Shown in pieces: positions 16,886 through 25,492 of a stretch of DNA of 64,000 bases; within the stretch, counting starts at the first letter, position 1; each line of letters opens with the position of its first letter. Source of the DNA: Microseira wollei NIES-4236 (GTDB taxonomy: Bacteria; Cyanobacteriota; Cyanobacteriia; Cyanobacteriales; Aerosakkonemataceae); contig NZ_BLAY01000030.1 in assembly GCF_020521235.1 (NCBI RefSeq), positions 1 through 64,000 of the forward strand, read 5' to 3'. The notes below the pieces were generated by a model. That model ran no database searches and was not told the origin of the DNA. It saw nothing but the letters and a program-made list of their open reading frames with translations. Made by a program: the position numbers and the translations under genes.

Positions 16886-18019
16886 ATGAATACTAAACTT
16901 TTACCAATCGCGGCTTCAGGAGTCCTAGCTACCAGTGGTTTTATAGGTTCTGCTGGCATGGGAGCGATCGCTCTAACCAGCCAATTCTGGCTCGATGTTA
17001 CTCCAGTCTCTGCCCAAGCTGTTGACGAACAAACGAATATTCGCGTCTATCAACAAGCGAGTGCAGCAGTTGTTTCGATTAATACAGGTAGGGGCACGGG
17101 CAGCGGTAGTATTATCAGCCCGGATGGCCTGGTTTTAACCAATGCCCACGTCGTCGGCAACGCCCGCCGTCCCATTACTCTAATCCTGGCAGATGGCAGG
17201 CAAGTCCCAGCCGATATTGTTGCCTTTGGTAACAACGGTCTGGACTTAGCCGTTCTGAGAATTCGAGAGGCTAGCAATCTGCCGACGCTGCGACTGGCGC
17301 GTCCGGGTTCGGTACAAGTGGGTCAGCGAGCATTTGCGATTGGCAATCCCTTTGGTCGGTTTGCCGGTACGTTCACCGTCGGGATCGTCAGCCGCATTGA
17401 CCGACAACGGGGCTTGATACAAACCGATGCTGCAATCAATCCCGGCAATTCTGGTGGCCCATTGCTCAACAGCCAGGGAGAATTAATTGGGGTCAATACT
17501 GCCATTTTTACCAACGGTTCGACTCCCGGTAATATCGGCATCGGGTTTGCGATTAACATCGACCGGGTGCAGCCTTTCCTCACGGCGGTGCGTCAGGGAA
17601 GGGCACCCCGCGTCGCCCAAACACAACCGCAACGATCAAATGTAGTGCCTCAGCAATCTCAACGGTTGGTACTTAACGGTTCGCCAATTTCTGGTTCCCT
17701 GGGTAGGGGAGACAATGTGTTACCGGCAGATAACAGCTTCTTCGACTTTTACACGTTTGAGGGCAGAGCGGGTCAGCGCGTCTCGATTGAGATGAGCAGC
17801 CAGGAAATTGAGCCTTATTTAATTTTGCTGGGTCCCGATGGCAGGGAACTCGCACAAGTGGGTGATGGCGGTGGCGGCGGCAACGCCAGGATTGCCGCGA
17901 TTTTGCCGGAAAACGGCACTTATATGTTACTGGCAAACTCGCGGGAACCTGGAGAAACGGGTGCTTACCTGTTACGCGCCGTGGCTAGTAGCGTCGGTCG
18001 CCGACTGCAACTGAGGTAA
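16886..18019 (+). CDS. Secreted HtrA/trypsin-like serine protease with PPC domain
   Basis: 377 residues from the ATG at 16886; an ATG at 16826 would add 20 residues. A signal peptide or anchor covers residues 5-44 (cleavage after VSAQA). The trypsin-type domain has H88 (TNAHVVG), D120 (GLDLAVL) and S189 (GNSGGPLL). Where DegP proteins have a PDZ, this one has a C-terminal PPC (pre-peptidase) domain, VSGSLGRGDNVLP-like (ISGSLGRGDNVLPADNSFFD) through YMLLANSREPGETGAYLLR. It should act in the periplasm or outside the cell on misfolded proteins. A paralogue follows at 18509. Confidence 0.9.
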   Translation: MNTKLLPIAASGVLATSGFIGSAGMGAIALTSQFWLDVTPVSAQAVDEQTNIRVYQQASAAVVSINTGRGTGSGSIISPDGLVLTNAHVVGNARRPITLILADGRQVPADIVAFGNNGLDLAVLRIREASNLPTLRLARPGSVQVGQRAFAIGNPFGRFAGTFTVGIVSRIDRQRGLIQTDAAINPGNSGGPLLNSQGELIGVNTAIFTNGSTPGNIGIGFAINIDRVQPFLTAVRQGRAPRVAQTQPQRSNVVPQQSQRLVLNGSPISGSLGRGDNVLPADNSFFDFYTFEGRAGQRVSIEMSSQEIEPYLILLGPDGRELAQVGDGGGGGNARIAAILPENGTYMLLANSREPGETGAYLLRAVASSVGRRLQLR

Positions 18020-18153
18020 GATGCCTGCATTTTGGAGCTATTGCCAAGCTGGGGTTTGTAGTGGTTGAAGCGATCAGATGAGCGATCGCACCACATAATA
18101 CCAAATCCGGGTCTAATACCCCCTTTATCAGCTAGACCGCGTAGGCGGTCTTT

Positions 18154-18217
18154 GTTTGTGTAGGCGCGACTTTCAGTCGTTTTGGGTTTGTGTAGGCGCG
18201 ACTTTCAGTCGTTTTGG
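18154..18217. repeat. 32-bp direct repeat, two copies
   Basis: Two identical units of GTTTGTGTAGGCGCGACTTT followed by CAGTCGTTTTGG. Each unit holds CGACTTTCAGTCG, a small hairpin. Confidence 0.9.
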
Positions 18218-18319
18218 CTCAAAAGGGGTTGTACAACCGGATTTGGTATCAGTCCCAGCTGCTGGCTCCCACATCCTATTAACAAAGATTTCAAACAGCA
18301 AATTTTTGATTCAGCATTA

Positions 18320-18448
18320 ATATCATGTCCAATGTGTAACTGCTAATAGCTAATCGCTAATGGCTGCTCTTTTGGCAATTGAAAAGCTCGCAATTAGCAA
18401 GCGAGCAATTAGCCATCCATACACTACCGATACCTAAGGACATGATAT
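18320..18448. mobile_element. Miniature element with ATATCATGTCC terminal repeats
   Basis: 129 bases. ATATCATGTCC at the left end and GGACATGATAT at the right end are perfect inverted repeats. The inside has heptamer-like TAATCGCTAATGGC and AATTAGCAAGCGAGC blocks. Relatives are at 29721-29856 (complete, opposite orientation) and 40069-40179 (left end lost). One isolated end lies near 63888. Confidence 0.82.
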
Positions 18449-18508
18449 AATTCCTAAACGTTAAGCAGGGGAAAGCTATATATAGCAGATTAGGTGCAAT
18501 AAGTCAAT

Positions 18509-19876
18509 ATGTTAGACGAAAAGTCGCACTGCACCCGAAGAACGAATAGGAAACTACTGCGTCTAGCAGTATCGGGAATTTTGACGACGGTCGCTACAAT
18601 TGGCGTGACAGCGATTAACGAGATTGCTTTCTCAAACCCTAGCTGGGTTTATTCCAACCGTGCCGTAGCTCAAGAAGACATCAGCGAAGAAGTATATCGC
18701 AAGACAAGTCGGGCGGTAGTCCGCATAGAGACTGCTGACAGCACTGCTAGCGGCTTCATTATCACCCCAGACGGTAAAGTAGTCACGAATGCTCACGTTG
18801 TAGGGAATGCCGCTACTGTGACTGTTACCCTGCTAGATAAGAGTCACTTAAGAGCAGATGTGATTTACGTTGGAGAAGTTGATGGCATAGACTTAGCCCT
18901 CCTACAAATTCGGGGACAAAAGAATTTGCCAACAATCCGCTTTGGTAGTATCGACTCAGTCAGGGTGGGACAGCCAGTGTTTGCGATTGGCTATCCCTTT
19001 GATGTTGGCAAGTCCCTGACTAGAGGTATTATTAGCCGCATCGACAGAAAAAATGGAGAAATGCAAACTGATGCAGCAATCAATCCCGGCAATTCTGGGG
19101 GACCGCTGTTGAACAGTCAGGGCGAATTGATTGGAGTGAACACCAGGGGATGGGGTTACGTCGATGGGGGTGTGAATTTTGCAATTTCTGTAGATGCGGT
19201 GCAATCTTTCTTAAAAGAACCTCCTCCGAAGCAATGGGCTTGTATTGGTCAGCAGGAACCTCAACAACTTGTGCTGAACGGCCCAGTTGTCAGTGGTAGG
19301 CTCAGTAGCGGTGACAACATTTTGCCTAAGAATCGAAGCCTTTGCGATGCCTACAGCTTTGTAGGAAAGGCTGGTCAGTGGGTCAGAATTGACATGGTAA
19401 GCCTGGAATTTGACCCCTATTTGATTTTGCTCGACCCGAATGGCGTACAACTATTCTCGGATCAAGGTGGCATTGACCCTGATGCTGAAATAGCGATCCA
19501 ACTGCAATCGGATGGCAGTTACAGGGTAATTGCTAACTCTCACAGTGCAGGGGAATCAGGAGCTTATAACCTACGCGGCGAGAGCCTGATTTTATGGAAA
19601 ACCGGCGAACTTCGCTCAGGTGAATATAAGGATTTTTGGTTTTCAGGTCAAGCTGGACAGTCAGTGACGATTAGTTTGGAAAGTCGCGATCTTGATACGA
19701 GTTTGTCCCTGTTGGCTCCTGATGCTCAGTCCCTTGGCAGCAGCGACGAAAAGCTCAAAGTTAAATTACCTGCCACTGGCATATATATTGTAAGAGTCAG
19801 CACCGCCGATCGCGAAGGCGAAGGTCAGTTCACCCTAGTAGTTCGCGAAAATGGGCTGACTCTGGCAGGTAGCTGA
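18509..19876 (+). CDS. Secreted trypsin-like protease with two PPC domains
   Basis: 455 residues. A signal peptide region spans 16-55 (cleavage near AVAQ-E). Triad residues are H96 (TNAHVVG), D128 (GIDLALL) and S196 (GNSGGPLL). Two PPC-type beta domains follow: VSGRLSSGDNILPKN to GAYNLRGE (about 255-365), and SGEYKDFWFSGQAGQSVTIS to FTLVV (about 375-450). It is a paralogue of the gene at 16886-18019, with an extra PPC copy. The two are separated by repeats, so they are probably transcribed separately. Confidence 0.9.
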   Translation: MLDEKSHCTRRTNRKLLRLAVSGILTTVATIGVTAINEIAFSNPSWVYSNRAVAQEDISEEVYRKTSRAVVRIETADSTASGFIITPDGKVVTNAHVVGNAATVTVTLLDKSHLRADVIYVGEVDGIDLALLQIRGQKNLPTIRFGSIDSVRVGQPVFAIGYPFDVGKSLTRGIISRIDRKNGEMQTDAAINPGNSGGPLLNSQGELIGVNTRGWGYVDGGVNFAISVDAVQSFLKEPPPKQWACIGQQEPQQLVLNGPVVSGRLSSGDNILPKNRSLCDAYSFVGKAGQWVRIDMVSLEFDPYLILLDPNGVQLFSDQGGIDPDAEIAIQLQSDGSYRVIANSHSAGESGAYNLRGESLILWKTGELRSGEYKDFWFSGQAGQSVTISLESRDLDTSLSLLAPDAQSLGSSDEKLKVKLPATGIYIVRVSTADREGEGQFTLVVRENGLTLAGS

Positions 19877-19879
19877 AAT

Positions 19880-20902
19880 CTATAATTGAGGCTGAGACTG
19901 CTGCTCTAGATTTTGCACCGATTCGATCAGATCCCGTACCGCATCAACCCCTTGTGAAGGCTCAAATCCCAGGGGGAATTTGCCCCGAACTAGCATTCGT
20001 AACCCTAAAGGCCCCAGACTAATTAATCCCTTGATATCGCGGAACGAATTAGCCACCACCTGCAAGCCAAACCGACGTTCGTCAATCCAACCGGCATCTT
20101 TAACCAAATCGATTAATACCTTACGGTGGCGAATTGAGCGACTCGCCTGGGAATCCTTGCGATGGAGAATTTCGCTTTTAATTTTACCGATTTGATCCAT
20201 TGGGGCGACCTCCATCGGACAAACCGCATTGCAGTAATAACAGCGAGTGCAACCCCAAACTCCCGCAGTCCCTTGGTTATATTTTTCTAAACGAGGTGAG
20301 GTTTGGGCATCGCGAGAGTCTGCTACCATCCGATATGCCTTAGCCAGCGCATGGGGGCCAACAAAATCGGGATTCACCTCGCGAGCATTGCACTCGGAAT
20401 AACAAGCACCGCATAAGATACAATTACCCGTTTGATCCAACTTGGCTCTTTCTTGGGGAGTTTGGAGAAACTCGCGTTCTGGAACTTGCCTAGCACCCGT
20501 AGATACATAAGGATCGACCGCCTCCAAGTTATCCCAAAAGCTACTCATATCGACCACCAGATCCTTAATGACTGGCATGTTGCCCATCGGTGCGACGGTA
20601 ATTTCGGGTAGGGTTTCACCTGGAGTTGAATTTGACGCGGCTAGCAACTGTTGCAATCTTTGCATTTCGCTGCCAACATTTTCCTTACATGCCAAAGCCG
20701 AACGACCGTTAATCCGCATCGCGCAACTACCGCAGATGGTATTGCGGCAATTTTTGCGAAATGCTAAACTTCCATCTTGCTCCCACTTAATCCGATTGAG
20801 GCAATCCAGGATGGTATTGCCTGGATCGACATCCAGGGTATAAGTTTGAATCCAAGGCTCGCTGTTTTGACTCTGCCGTAAAATCTTAAAAAAAACTTGC
20901 AT
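19880..20902 (-). CDS. sdhB: Succinate dehydrogenase/fumarate reductase iron-sulphur subunit
   Basis: 340 residues, longer than bacterial SdhB (about 240) as is usual in cyanobacteria. The 2Fe-2S ligands are C52, C57, C60 and C72 (NCRNTICGSCAMRI...LAC). Two further clusters are C161-x2-C-x2-C-x3-C171 and C218-x2-C-x2-C-x3-C228. It passes electrons from the flavoprotein to the quinone pool in the thylakoid or plasma membrane. The other subunits are not in the window, which is normal in cyanobacteria. It is convergent with the protease gene, 3 bases apart. Confidence 0.92.
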   Translation of the reverse strand: MQVFFKILRQSQNSEPWIQTYTLDVDPGNTILDCLNRIKWEQDGSLAFRKNCRNTICGSCAMRINGRSALACKENVGSEMQRLQQLLAASNSTPGETLPEITVAPMGNMPVIKDLVVDMSSFWDNLEAVDPYVSTGARQVPEREFLQTPQERAKLDQTGNCILCGACYSECNAREVNPDFVGPHALAKAYRMVADSRDAQTSPRLEKYNQGTAGVWGCTRCYYCNAVCPMEVAPMDQIGKIKSEILHRKDSQASRSIRHRKVLIDLVKDAGWIDERRFGLQVVANSFRDIKGLISLGPLGLRMLVRGKFPLGFEPSQGVDAVRDLIESVQNLEQQSQPQL

Positions 20903-21766
20903 TTTCTTGAACCTTTGTCTCGAAATCTAAACCTGCCCTGCTCTTAAGTGTCGCTCAAAGCCAGCGGGTCGTTTCAACATGGGTGGCGGGATCTGGTGAC
21001 GACAAAACTATCACCACTTCCAGTTTAAAGCCGAACATCGCTACAAGAGCTAAGTCCAGCGCCGTTTTCCCGGTTGACGCTCCCTGTTGCGAGAAACTCG
21101 TTTTAAGCTATCTGTACTTAATTTGCTGAGTTTTAAGTAGGGAGATAGGCTGATTAGGCTGGTGGGGATATCTTAACTTTTCAGGGCATCTTTAAAGCTG
21201 GGGAAGATCCCGAAGCGGGGGAAGATGGGAAAAAATTCTGCTTCATCTCCCGAACATCCCTCATCTGTGCCACCGAAAAGTCAGATTCCCCATCACCTTT
21301 ACGCCCCATCATCTTACCTGCCTTGGGGAATCACCCCTTATTCCCCTGTAGCGAGATCAAAAAGATCAACCGATCAAATGCCAGCAAATATCCTGTAAGA
21401 TATATTTCTCCATCAGCCAAGTCGCTCACATCTGGCAACCCTAAGGTCAGTACCGATCAAAAAATGGCTGGCGCTATACAACGGTGCGATCGCTTGTACA
21501 ACCCCAGGTAGACATTTCTTTAAAAATTCTGTAGCAGATCGCTCTTTTTTGTGGTAAGTACCCCGGCGACCCTTGTGTGTTGATTGCCAGATTGGCCTTG
21601 GATGTACTTCCGGAAATTGCCCTGGGTAATGCAGGTTTTTAGTCACGGTGAAAATTCTCAAAAACACTTGTCAAAAATAGCAGATTTAAGGATATATTCT
21701 TTATAAGGCCCATCTGGGCATGTGCGACTTTATTAAGTTACCTAAAACTGGATATTTCCAAAAACG
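20903..21766. other. Long gap upstream of the cyAbrB gene
   Basis: 864 bases without a convincing gene, between divergent sdhB and cyAbrB. Small stem-loops can be drawn, such as GGGGAAGAT repeats near 21195-21230 and GGGGAATCACCCCTTATTCCCC near 21324-21345. It could hold a long 5' leader or an sRNA; no known RNA family was recognised. Confidence 0.5.
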
Positions 21767-22195
21767 ATGACTGAATCAACACCGAATGCATTAACAGGAA
21801 AGGCACTGCTTCAAAAAGTAAAAGAACTCTCCCACTTGCCACGGCGCGAAACAGCAAAGCGCTGCGGGTACTACACCGTAACCAAAAACAGCCAGACACG
21901 AGTCAATCTGACCGATTTTTATGATGCCGTTCTGGCAGCAAGAGGCATTCCTCTCAGTCCAGAAGGACCAAAAGATGGTCGCGGTCGCGAACCGACCTAC
22001 CGCGTAAGCGTCCATAAAAATGGTCAGATTGTTATCGGTTCAACCTACACCGAGGCAATGGGATTAAAGCCTGGTGATGAATTTGAAATCAAGCTGGGCT
22101 ACAAACACATCCACCTGATTCAGGTTGACAGCGATAAAAGCTCTAGCAACGGTAAAGTAGTAGACGAGGAAGACTCAGACTCTGACGAAGAATAA
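21767..22195 (+). CDS. cyAbrB-family transcriptional regulator
   Basis: 142 residues. LTGKALLQKVKELSHLPRRE then CGYYTVTKNSQTRVNLTDFY at the N-terminus, and the AbrB DNA-binding part at the C-terminus (YRVSVHKNGQIVIGS, MGLKPGDEFEIKLGYKHIHL), are typical of cyanobacterial AbrB proteins (Sll0359/Sll0822, CalA), where the AbrB domain is C-terminal. These regulate carbon and nitrogen balance, hydrogenase and toxin genes. The acidic tail EEDSDSDEE is unusual in length. Which of the two paralogue groups it belongs to was not decided. Confidence 0.92.
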   Translation: MTESTPNALTGKALLQKVKELSHLPRRETAKRCGYYTVTKNSQTRVNLTDFYDAVLAARGIPLSPEGPKDGRGREPTYRVSVHKNGQIVIGSTYTEAMGLKPGDEFEIKLGYKHIHLIQVDSDKSSSNGKVVDEEDSDSDEE

Positions 22196-22395
22196 AATTC
22201 GCCAGCCTTGGTTTATATAGCGTGGGAATTCGAGTAATTCTGTCACGGCAAGCTGGTTTGAGCGACCAAGAATCCCCCTGAGTTATCTGGGGGAGTGTCA
22301 ACTCAATTGACTGACACCAAGCCGGATAGGGCAATCGGAAGCCTTTTTCGCCAAAGCTTGCTGTCAACGAAATCAAAGCTGTTGCTGCTGTTGCG

Positions 22396-23322
22396 ATGAC
22401 CTTGTTTGACCGGGCAGCTAGTTCGCTTTTGTTGTTTTTTACCCAGGCGCACCCAATGTTGCGGGTAATATGTTTTTTCATAGCCTGGGTAGGGTGCTGG
22501 TTACCGATAGCGATCCCAATTGCGCTGGCGATTAATTGGCACCCGCCAAAGCCATTGGCAGCAGCGCAAAAGCTGCCTTTATTGGCTTCGCTTTACCTGA
22601 TAGCGCCCCTATTATTGTGGGGAATTGCTGGGGTAGAGGGGGGATCTTTTTCAACTTACGGCTTGCCGCCAAACCCTGTTGTTTTAGTTTCTTTAGGGTT
22701 GGGGTTCGGCTTAGCCGTAATCAGCTTGGTCGTTATATTTGGCATAGAATGGGCGCTGGGCTGGATTAGTTGGCAGCAGTCAAACTGGCGGCAACTGAAA
22801 TCGGTTTGGTTGCCGACTTTATTGCTGGGATTGTGGATTGGTGGCACCGAGGAATTAATTTTTCGGGGCTTCGTTTTGAACTCACTAATGGGGGGCGGGT
22901 TTAAAGAAGCCTCTGCTGTTTCCGCAGAGATGCTGGTTAAACCCACAGCTACACTTTGGGTGGCAGCAGCAATTTCCAGTCTGATTTTTGCTGTTCTGCA
23001 TCTGGTTTGGGAAATTCGAGAAACCTTGCCCCAAATACCAGGATTGTGGCTCATGGGAATGGTACTGGTATTAGCGAGGTTGTGTGAGGTCGGGGATCTA
23101 GGTTTAGCTTGGGGACTCCACGCGGGGTGGATATGGGGACTCGCTAGTATTGATGCGGCTGGGTTAATAAAATACACTGGTAAGGCATCTGTTTGGATAA
23201 CAGGTTTGGCAGGGAAACCTTTAGCGGGTGCAGTGGGTATTTTGTGTTTGTTAGCAACCGCAGCGGTTTTGTGGATAATGGAATTGAATCTACTCGCTTC
23301 GGTGGGAGAAAAATTTTATTGA
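22396..23322 (+). CDS. CPBP family intramembrane metalloprotease
   Basis: 308 residues with about seven membrane segments. The CPBP (Rce1/CaaX-protease-like) motifs are GGTEELIFRGF (E152, E153, R157), FAVLHL (H202) and GLHAGW (H242). Such proteins act on prenylated or bacteriocin-like substrates in eukaryotes and some bacteria; cyanobacterial substrates are unknown. Its TGA stop is the first part of a repeat (TTGAACCGC) that follows. Confidence 0.9.
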   Translation: MTLFDRAASSLLLFFTQAHPMLRVICFFIAWVGCWLPIAIPIALAINWHPPKPLAAAQKLPLLASLYLIAPLLLWGIAGVEGGSFSTYGLPPNPVVLVSLGLGFGLAVISLVVIFGIEWALGWISWQQSNWRQLKSVWLPTLLLGLWIGGTEELIFRGFVLNSLMGGGFKEASAVSAEMLVKPTATLWVAAAISSLIFAVLHLVWEIRETLPQIPGLWLMGMVLVLARLCEVGDLGLAWGLHAGWIWGLASIDAAGLIKYTGKASVWITGLAGKPLAGAVGILCLLATAAVLWIMELNLLASVGEKFY

Positions 23323-23352
23323 ACCGCAAAGACGCAAAGGACGCGAAGGAAG
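23320..23352. repeat. GAACCGC-AAGACGC-AAGGACGC repeat
   Basis: TGAACCGCAAAGACGCAAAG then GACGCGAAGGAAG. The same purine-rich motif occurs at 62736-62775 and, reversed, at 37490-37532, 43310-43342 and 45005-45036. Here and at 62736 the TGA of the repeat is the stop codon of the preceding gene. Confidence 0.85.
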
Positions 23353-23396
23353 AAGAGGGAAGAAGTAGTAAGATTTTACTGGGAAGGGAGTAAAAT

Positions 23397-24662
23397 CTAA
23401 AAGCGCTTGGCGGTTAAAATTGTGACTGGATTGAGGGGGGAAAAGCGCGTTAGCTGCCCTACAGAAACGGATCTCGATAGTTGAACTTGCAACAGGTGGT
23501 AATTCCAGTTGCGATCGCTCGCCCATTTTACCGCCTCACTCACATGTTCCACGGTTGCCAAGGCTAGTACAATCGATCCATCAGCAGCTAAGTTACCCCC
23601 ACAAAAACTGAGAATTTTACTCAAATTGCCGCCGCTACCACCAATAAAAATGCGGTCGGGGGCGGGTAAGCGGTATAAAATTTCTGGGGCGGTTCCGTGG
23701 ATAGAAATAATATTTCTCACTTGAAAGCGCTGACAGTTTTTCTCGATCAGGGCGCTACCGGCGGCGGTTTTTTCTATGGCATAAACTCGCGAAGTCGGAA
23801 ATAAGCGGGCAATTTCAATCGAAACCGATCCCGTACCTGCCCCGATATCCCAGATAGTTTGTTTGTCTGCTAGGGCTAATTCTCCCAAAACTAACGTGCG
23901 GACTTCCCGCTTCGTGATCAATCCTGGGCGATCGCTAAAACTCAAAAAGCTGCCATCGGGTAACCCCAGCATCGGCAGAGATGCTAAATTGGGCAGGGGC
24001 AAAATGTCCTCGTCTTTATCGCTCAGAGACTCTCGACGCAGTAAAACTACCACATTCAGCGGGGCAAAGGTTTGATTTAATACCTCTGATATCGCTAAAC
24101 ACCTGACGCGCTCCTCGTTACCGCCCAAATTTTCGCACACCCAGAAATCGTAGTAAATCGATAGATCTAAAACTTCCAGCAGGCGAGCGATCGCATTGGG
24201 AGTACGGGTATCGTCGGTTAATACGGCAATCTTGCCCGCACCCTGCTGTAGCGCTTGCGTCAACTCGTCAAAAGAACGTCCGTGGGCGCTAACAAATCGG
24301 GCATCTTGCCAAGGTACCTTAATGCGGTTAAACGCCAATTGAACCGAACTGACATGGGGATGAAACACCAACTCTTCTGGAGGTAATAGCAACAGCAGCA
24401 GACGCCCCAAACCAAAAAACAGCGGATCGCCAGAGACTAATACTACAATGCTGCAGGTGTTGCCGGTTTCCAGACGGCGGCGAATTTCCCGAATCGCCGG
24501 GGTAAAATCGTTCAGAACGATGCGTCTGGCGGGGTGATTGGGGAAATAGTCCAGGTGGCGATCGCTCCCCACCAGCAGCGTCGCCTGCAAAACCAGGTGC
24601 CGCACCTCAGCAGTCAGTCCAGCAACCCCATCCAAGCCAATTCCAACTACATGTACCGTCAT
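23397..24662 (-). CDS. cobL: Precorrin-6Y C5,15-methyltransferase (CbiE-CbiT fusion)
   Basis: 421 residues. The N-terminal half (1-210) is the CbiE tetrapyrrole methylase (VHVVGIGLDGVAGLT, LVSGDPLFFGLG). The C-terminal half (235-421) is CbiT with the SAM loop WDIGAGTGSVSIEIA and the block RIFIGGSGGN. The enzyme methylates C5 and C15 and decarboxylates the side chain in corrin ring synthesis. cobH lies just upstream on the same strand, with repeats between, so they may be co-transcribed. Confidence 0.96.
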   Translation of the reverse strand: MTVHVVGIGLDGVAGLTAEVRHLVLQATLLVGSDRHLDYFPNHPARRIVLNDFTPAIREIRRRLETGNTCSIVVLVSGDPLFFGLGRLLLLLLPPEELVFHPHVSSVQLAFNRIKVPWQDARFVSAHGRSFDELTQALQQGAGKIAVLTDDTRTPNAIARLLEVLDLSIYYDFWVCENLGGNEERVRCLAISEVLNQTFAPLNVVVLLRRESLSDKDEDILPLPNLASLPMLGLPDGSFLSFSDRPGLITKREVRTLVLGELALADKQTIWDIGAGTGSVSIEIARLFPTSRVYAIEKTAAGSALIEKNCQRFQVRNIISIHGTAPEILYRLPAPDRIFIGGSGGNLSKILSFCGGNLAADGSIVLALATVEHVSEAVKWASDRNWNYHLLQVQLSRSVSVGQLTRFSPLNPVTILTAKRF

Positions 24663-24672
24663 AATTTGATCG

Positions 24673-24790
24673 TGGCTAATGGCTAATGGCTAATAGTAAA
24701 AAGCTTTGATCTCCAACACGTAGTTAACGAGCTTCACAATTAGCAATTAGCCATTAGCAATTAGCCATTAGCCATTAACCATTAACCATT
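24673..24790. repeat. Heptamer repeats (GGCTAAT / ATTAGCC)
   Basis: GGCTAATGGCTAATGGCTAA on one side and ATTAGCCATTAGCAATTAGC on the other, able to pair. The right end supplies the last codons and the stop of cobH (the residues ANG then TAA). Confidence 0.88.
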
Positions 24791-25399
24791 AGCGTTTTCC
24801 CAAGCCAGAACTATTAAACCATTAAGGATGGCAGATGCAACGGCAGAACCGCCTTTGCGCCCGGCAACGCGAATTTGGGGTACTGGAGTTTGCGCCAGGA
24901 CTGCTTTGGACTCGACCACGGAAACAAAGCCAACGGGTGCGCCAATTACCAAAGCGGGTGATACGGGTGCCAACTTCAACTCAGTACACAGCGCCAGCAG
25001 AGCCGTAGGCGCATTGCCGAAGACAAAAATCCCTTGGGGGAATTTCTGCCAGCATTGGAGTAATCCGGTTTCGGTGCGAGTTTTGCCGGCAAGTGCAACG
25101 TCTGCTGCCTGAACGGCACAGATGAGGGGGTTGTTAAAGGTTTTGGCGACCATCCAGGCAACCCCTTTTTCAACCATTCCCACATCTGTAACAATAGGCA
25201 CGCCTTGCTGGAGAGCAGTGATTGCCGCTGGGATCGCTCCTGGACTGAACCGAATCAGGTGCTTAAACTCGAAGTCAGCCGTACTGTGAATCACTCGCCG
25301 GACAATCGCGTACTCGGCTGGACTAAAGTTATGTTCGCCGATTTCTTGGTCGATGATGGCAAAACTTTGTTCCAGAATTGGGTGATTGAGAGAAATCAT
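24782..25399 (-). CDS. cobH: Precorrin-8X methylmutase
   Basis: 205 residues from the ATG at 25399, the normal CobH/CbiC length; an upstream ATG at 25453 runs through repeat DNA and was rejected. The catalytic His is H38 in RRVIHSTADFEF. The blocks VTDVGMVEKG, VFGNAPTALL and VIGAPVGFVSVVESK are typical. It moves the C11 methyl to C12 to give hydrogenobyrinic acid (or the cobalt form). The last codons overlap a heptamer repeat. Confidence 0.96.
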   Translation of the reverse strand: MISLNHPILEQSFAIIDQEIGEHNFSPAEYAIVRRVIHSTADFEFKHLIRFSPGAIPAAITALQQGVPIVTDVGMVEKGVAWMVAKTFNNPLICAVQAADVALAGKTRTETGLLQCWQKFPQGIFVFGNAPTALLALCTELKLAPVSPALVIGAPVGFVSVVESKAVLAQTPVPQIRVAGRKGGSAVASAILNGLIVLAWENANG

Positions 25400-25406
25400 G
25401 GAAATT

Positions 25407-25492
25407 TTGGATTTTAGATAGATGGATTTTAGATTATGCGGACTTTTAACCAAATTCCCCCAATCTAAAATCTAAAATCTAAAATCTAAAAT
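25407..25492. repeat. Heptamer repeats (AATCTAA type)
   Basis: Inverted TTTTAGATAGATGGATTTTAG and AATCTAAAATCTAAAATCT blocks, ending at the stop of the downstream minus-strand gene. Confidence 0.85.

Larger units (their letters stand above)
18020..18508. other. Repeat-filled gap between the two protease genes
   Basis: 489 bases without a gene. It contains a short GACCGCGTAGGCGGTC hairpin (18134-18149), a 32-bp tandem pair (18154-18217) and a 129-bp inverted-repeat element (18320-18448). ACCAAATCCGG near 18101 and CCGGATTTGGT near 18238 form an outer inverted repeat around the tandem pair. Confidence 0.7.

Noticed and set aside
21413-21667. 84-codon minus-strand frame in the cyAbrB leader
   Set aside because: No ribosome site, no likeness to known proteins and no partner gene.
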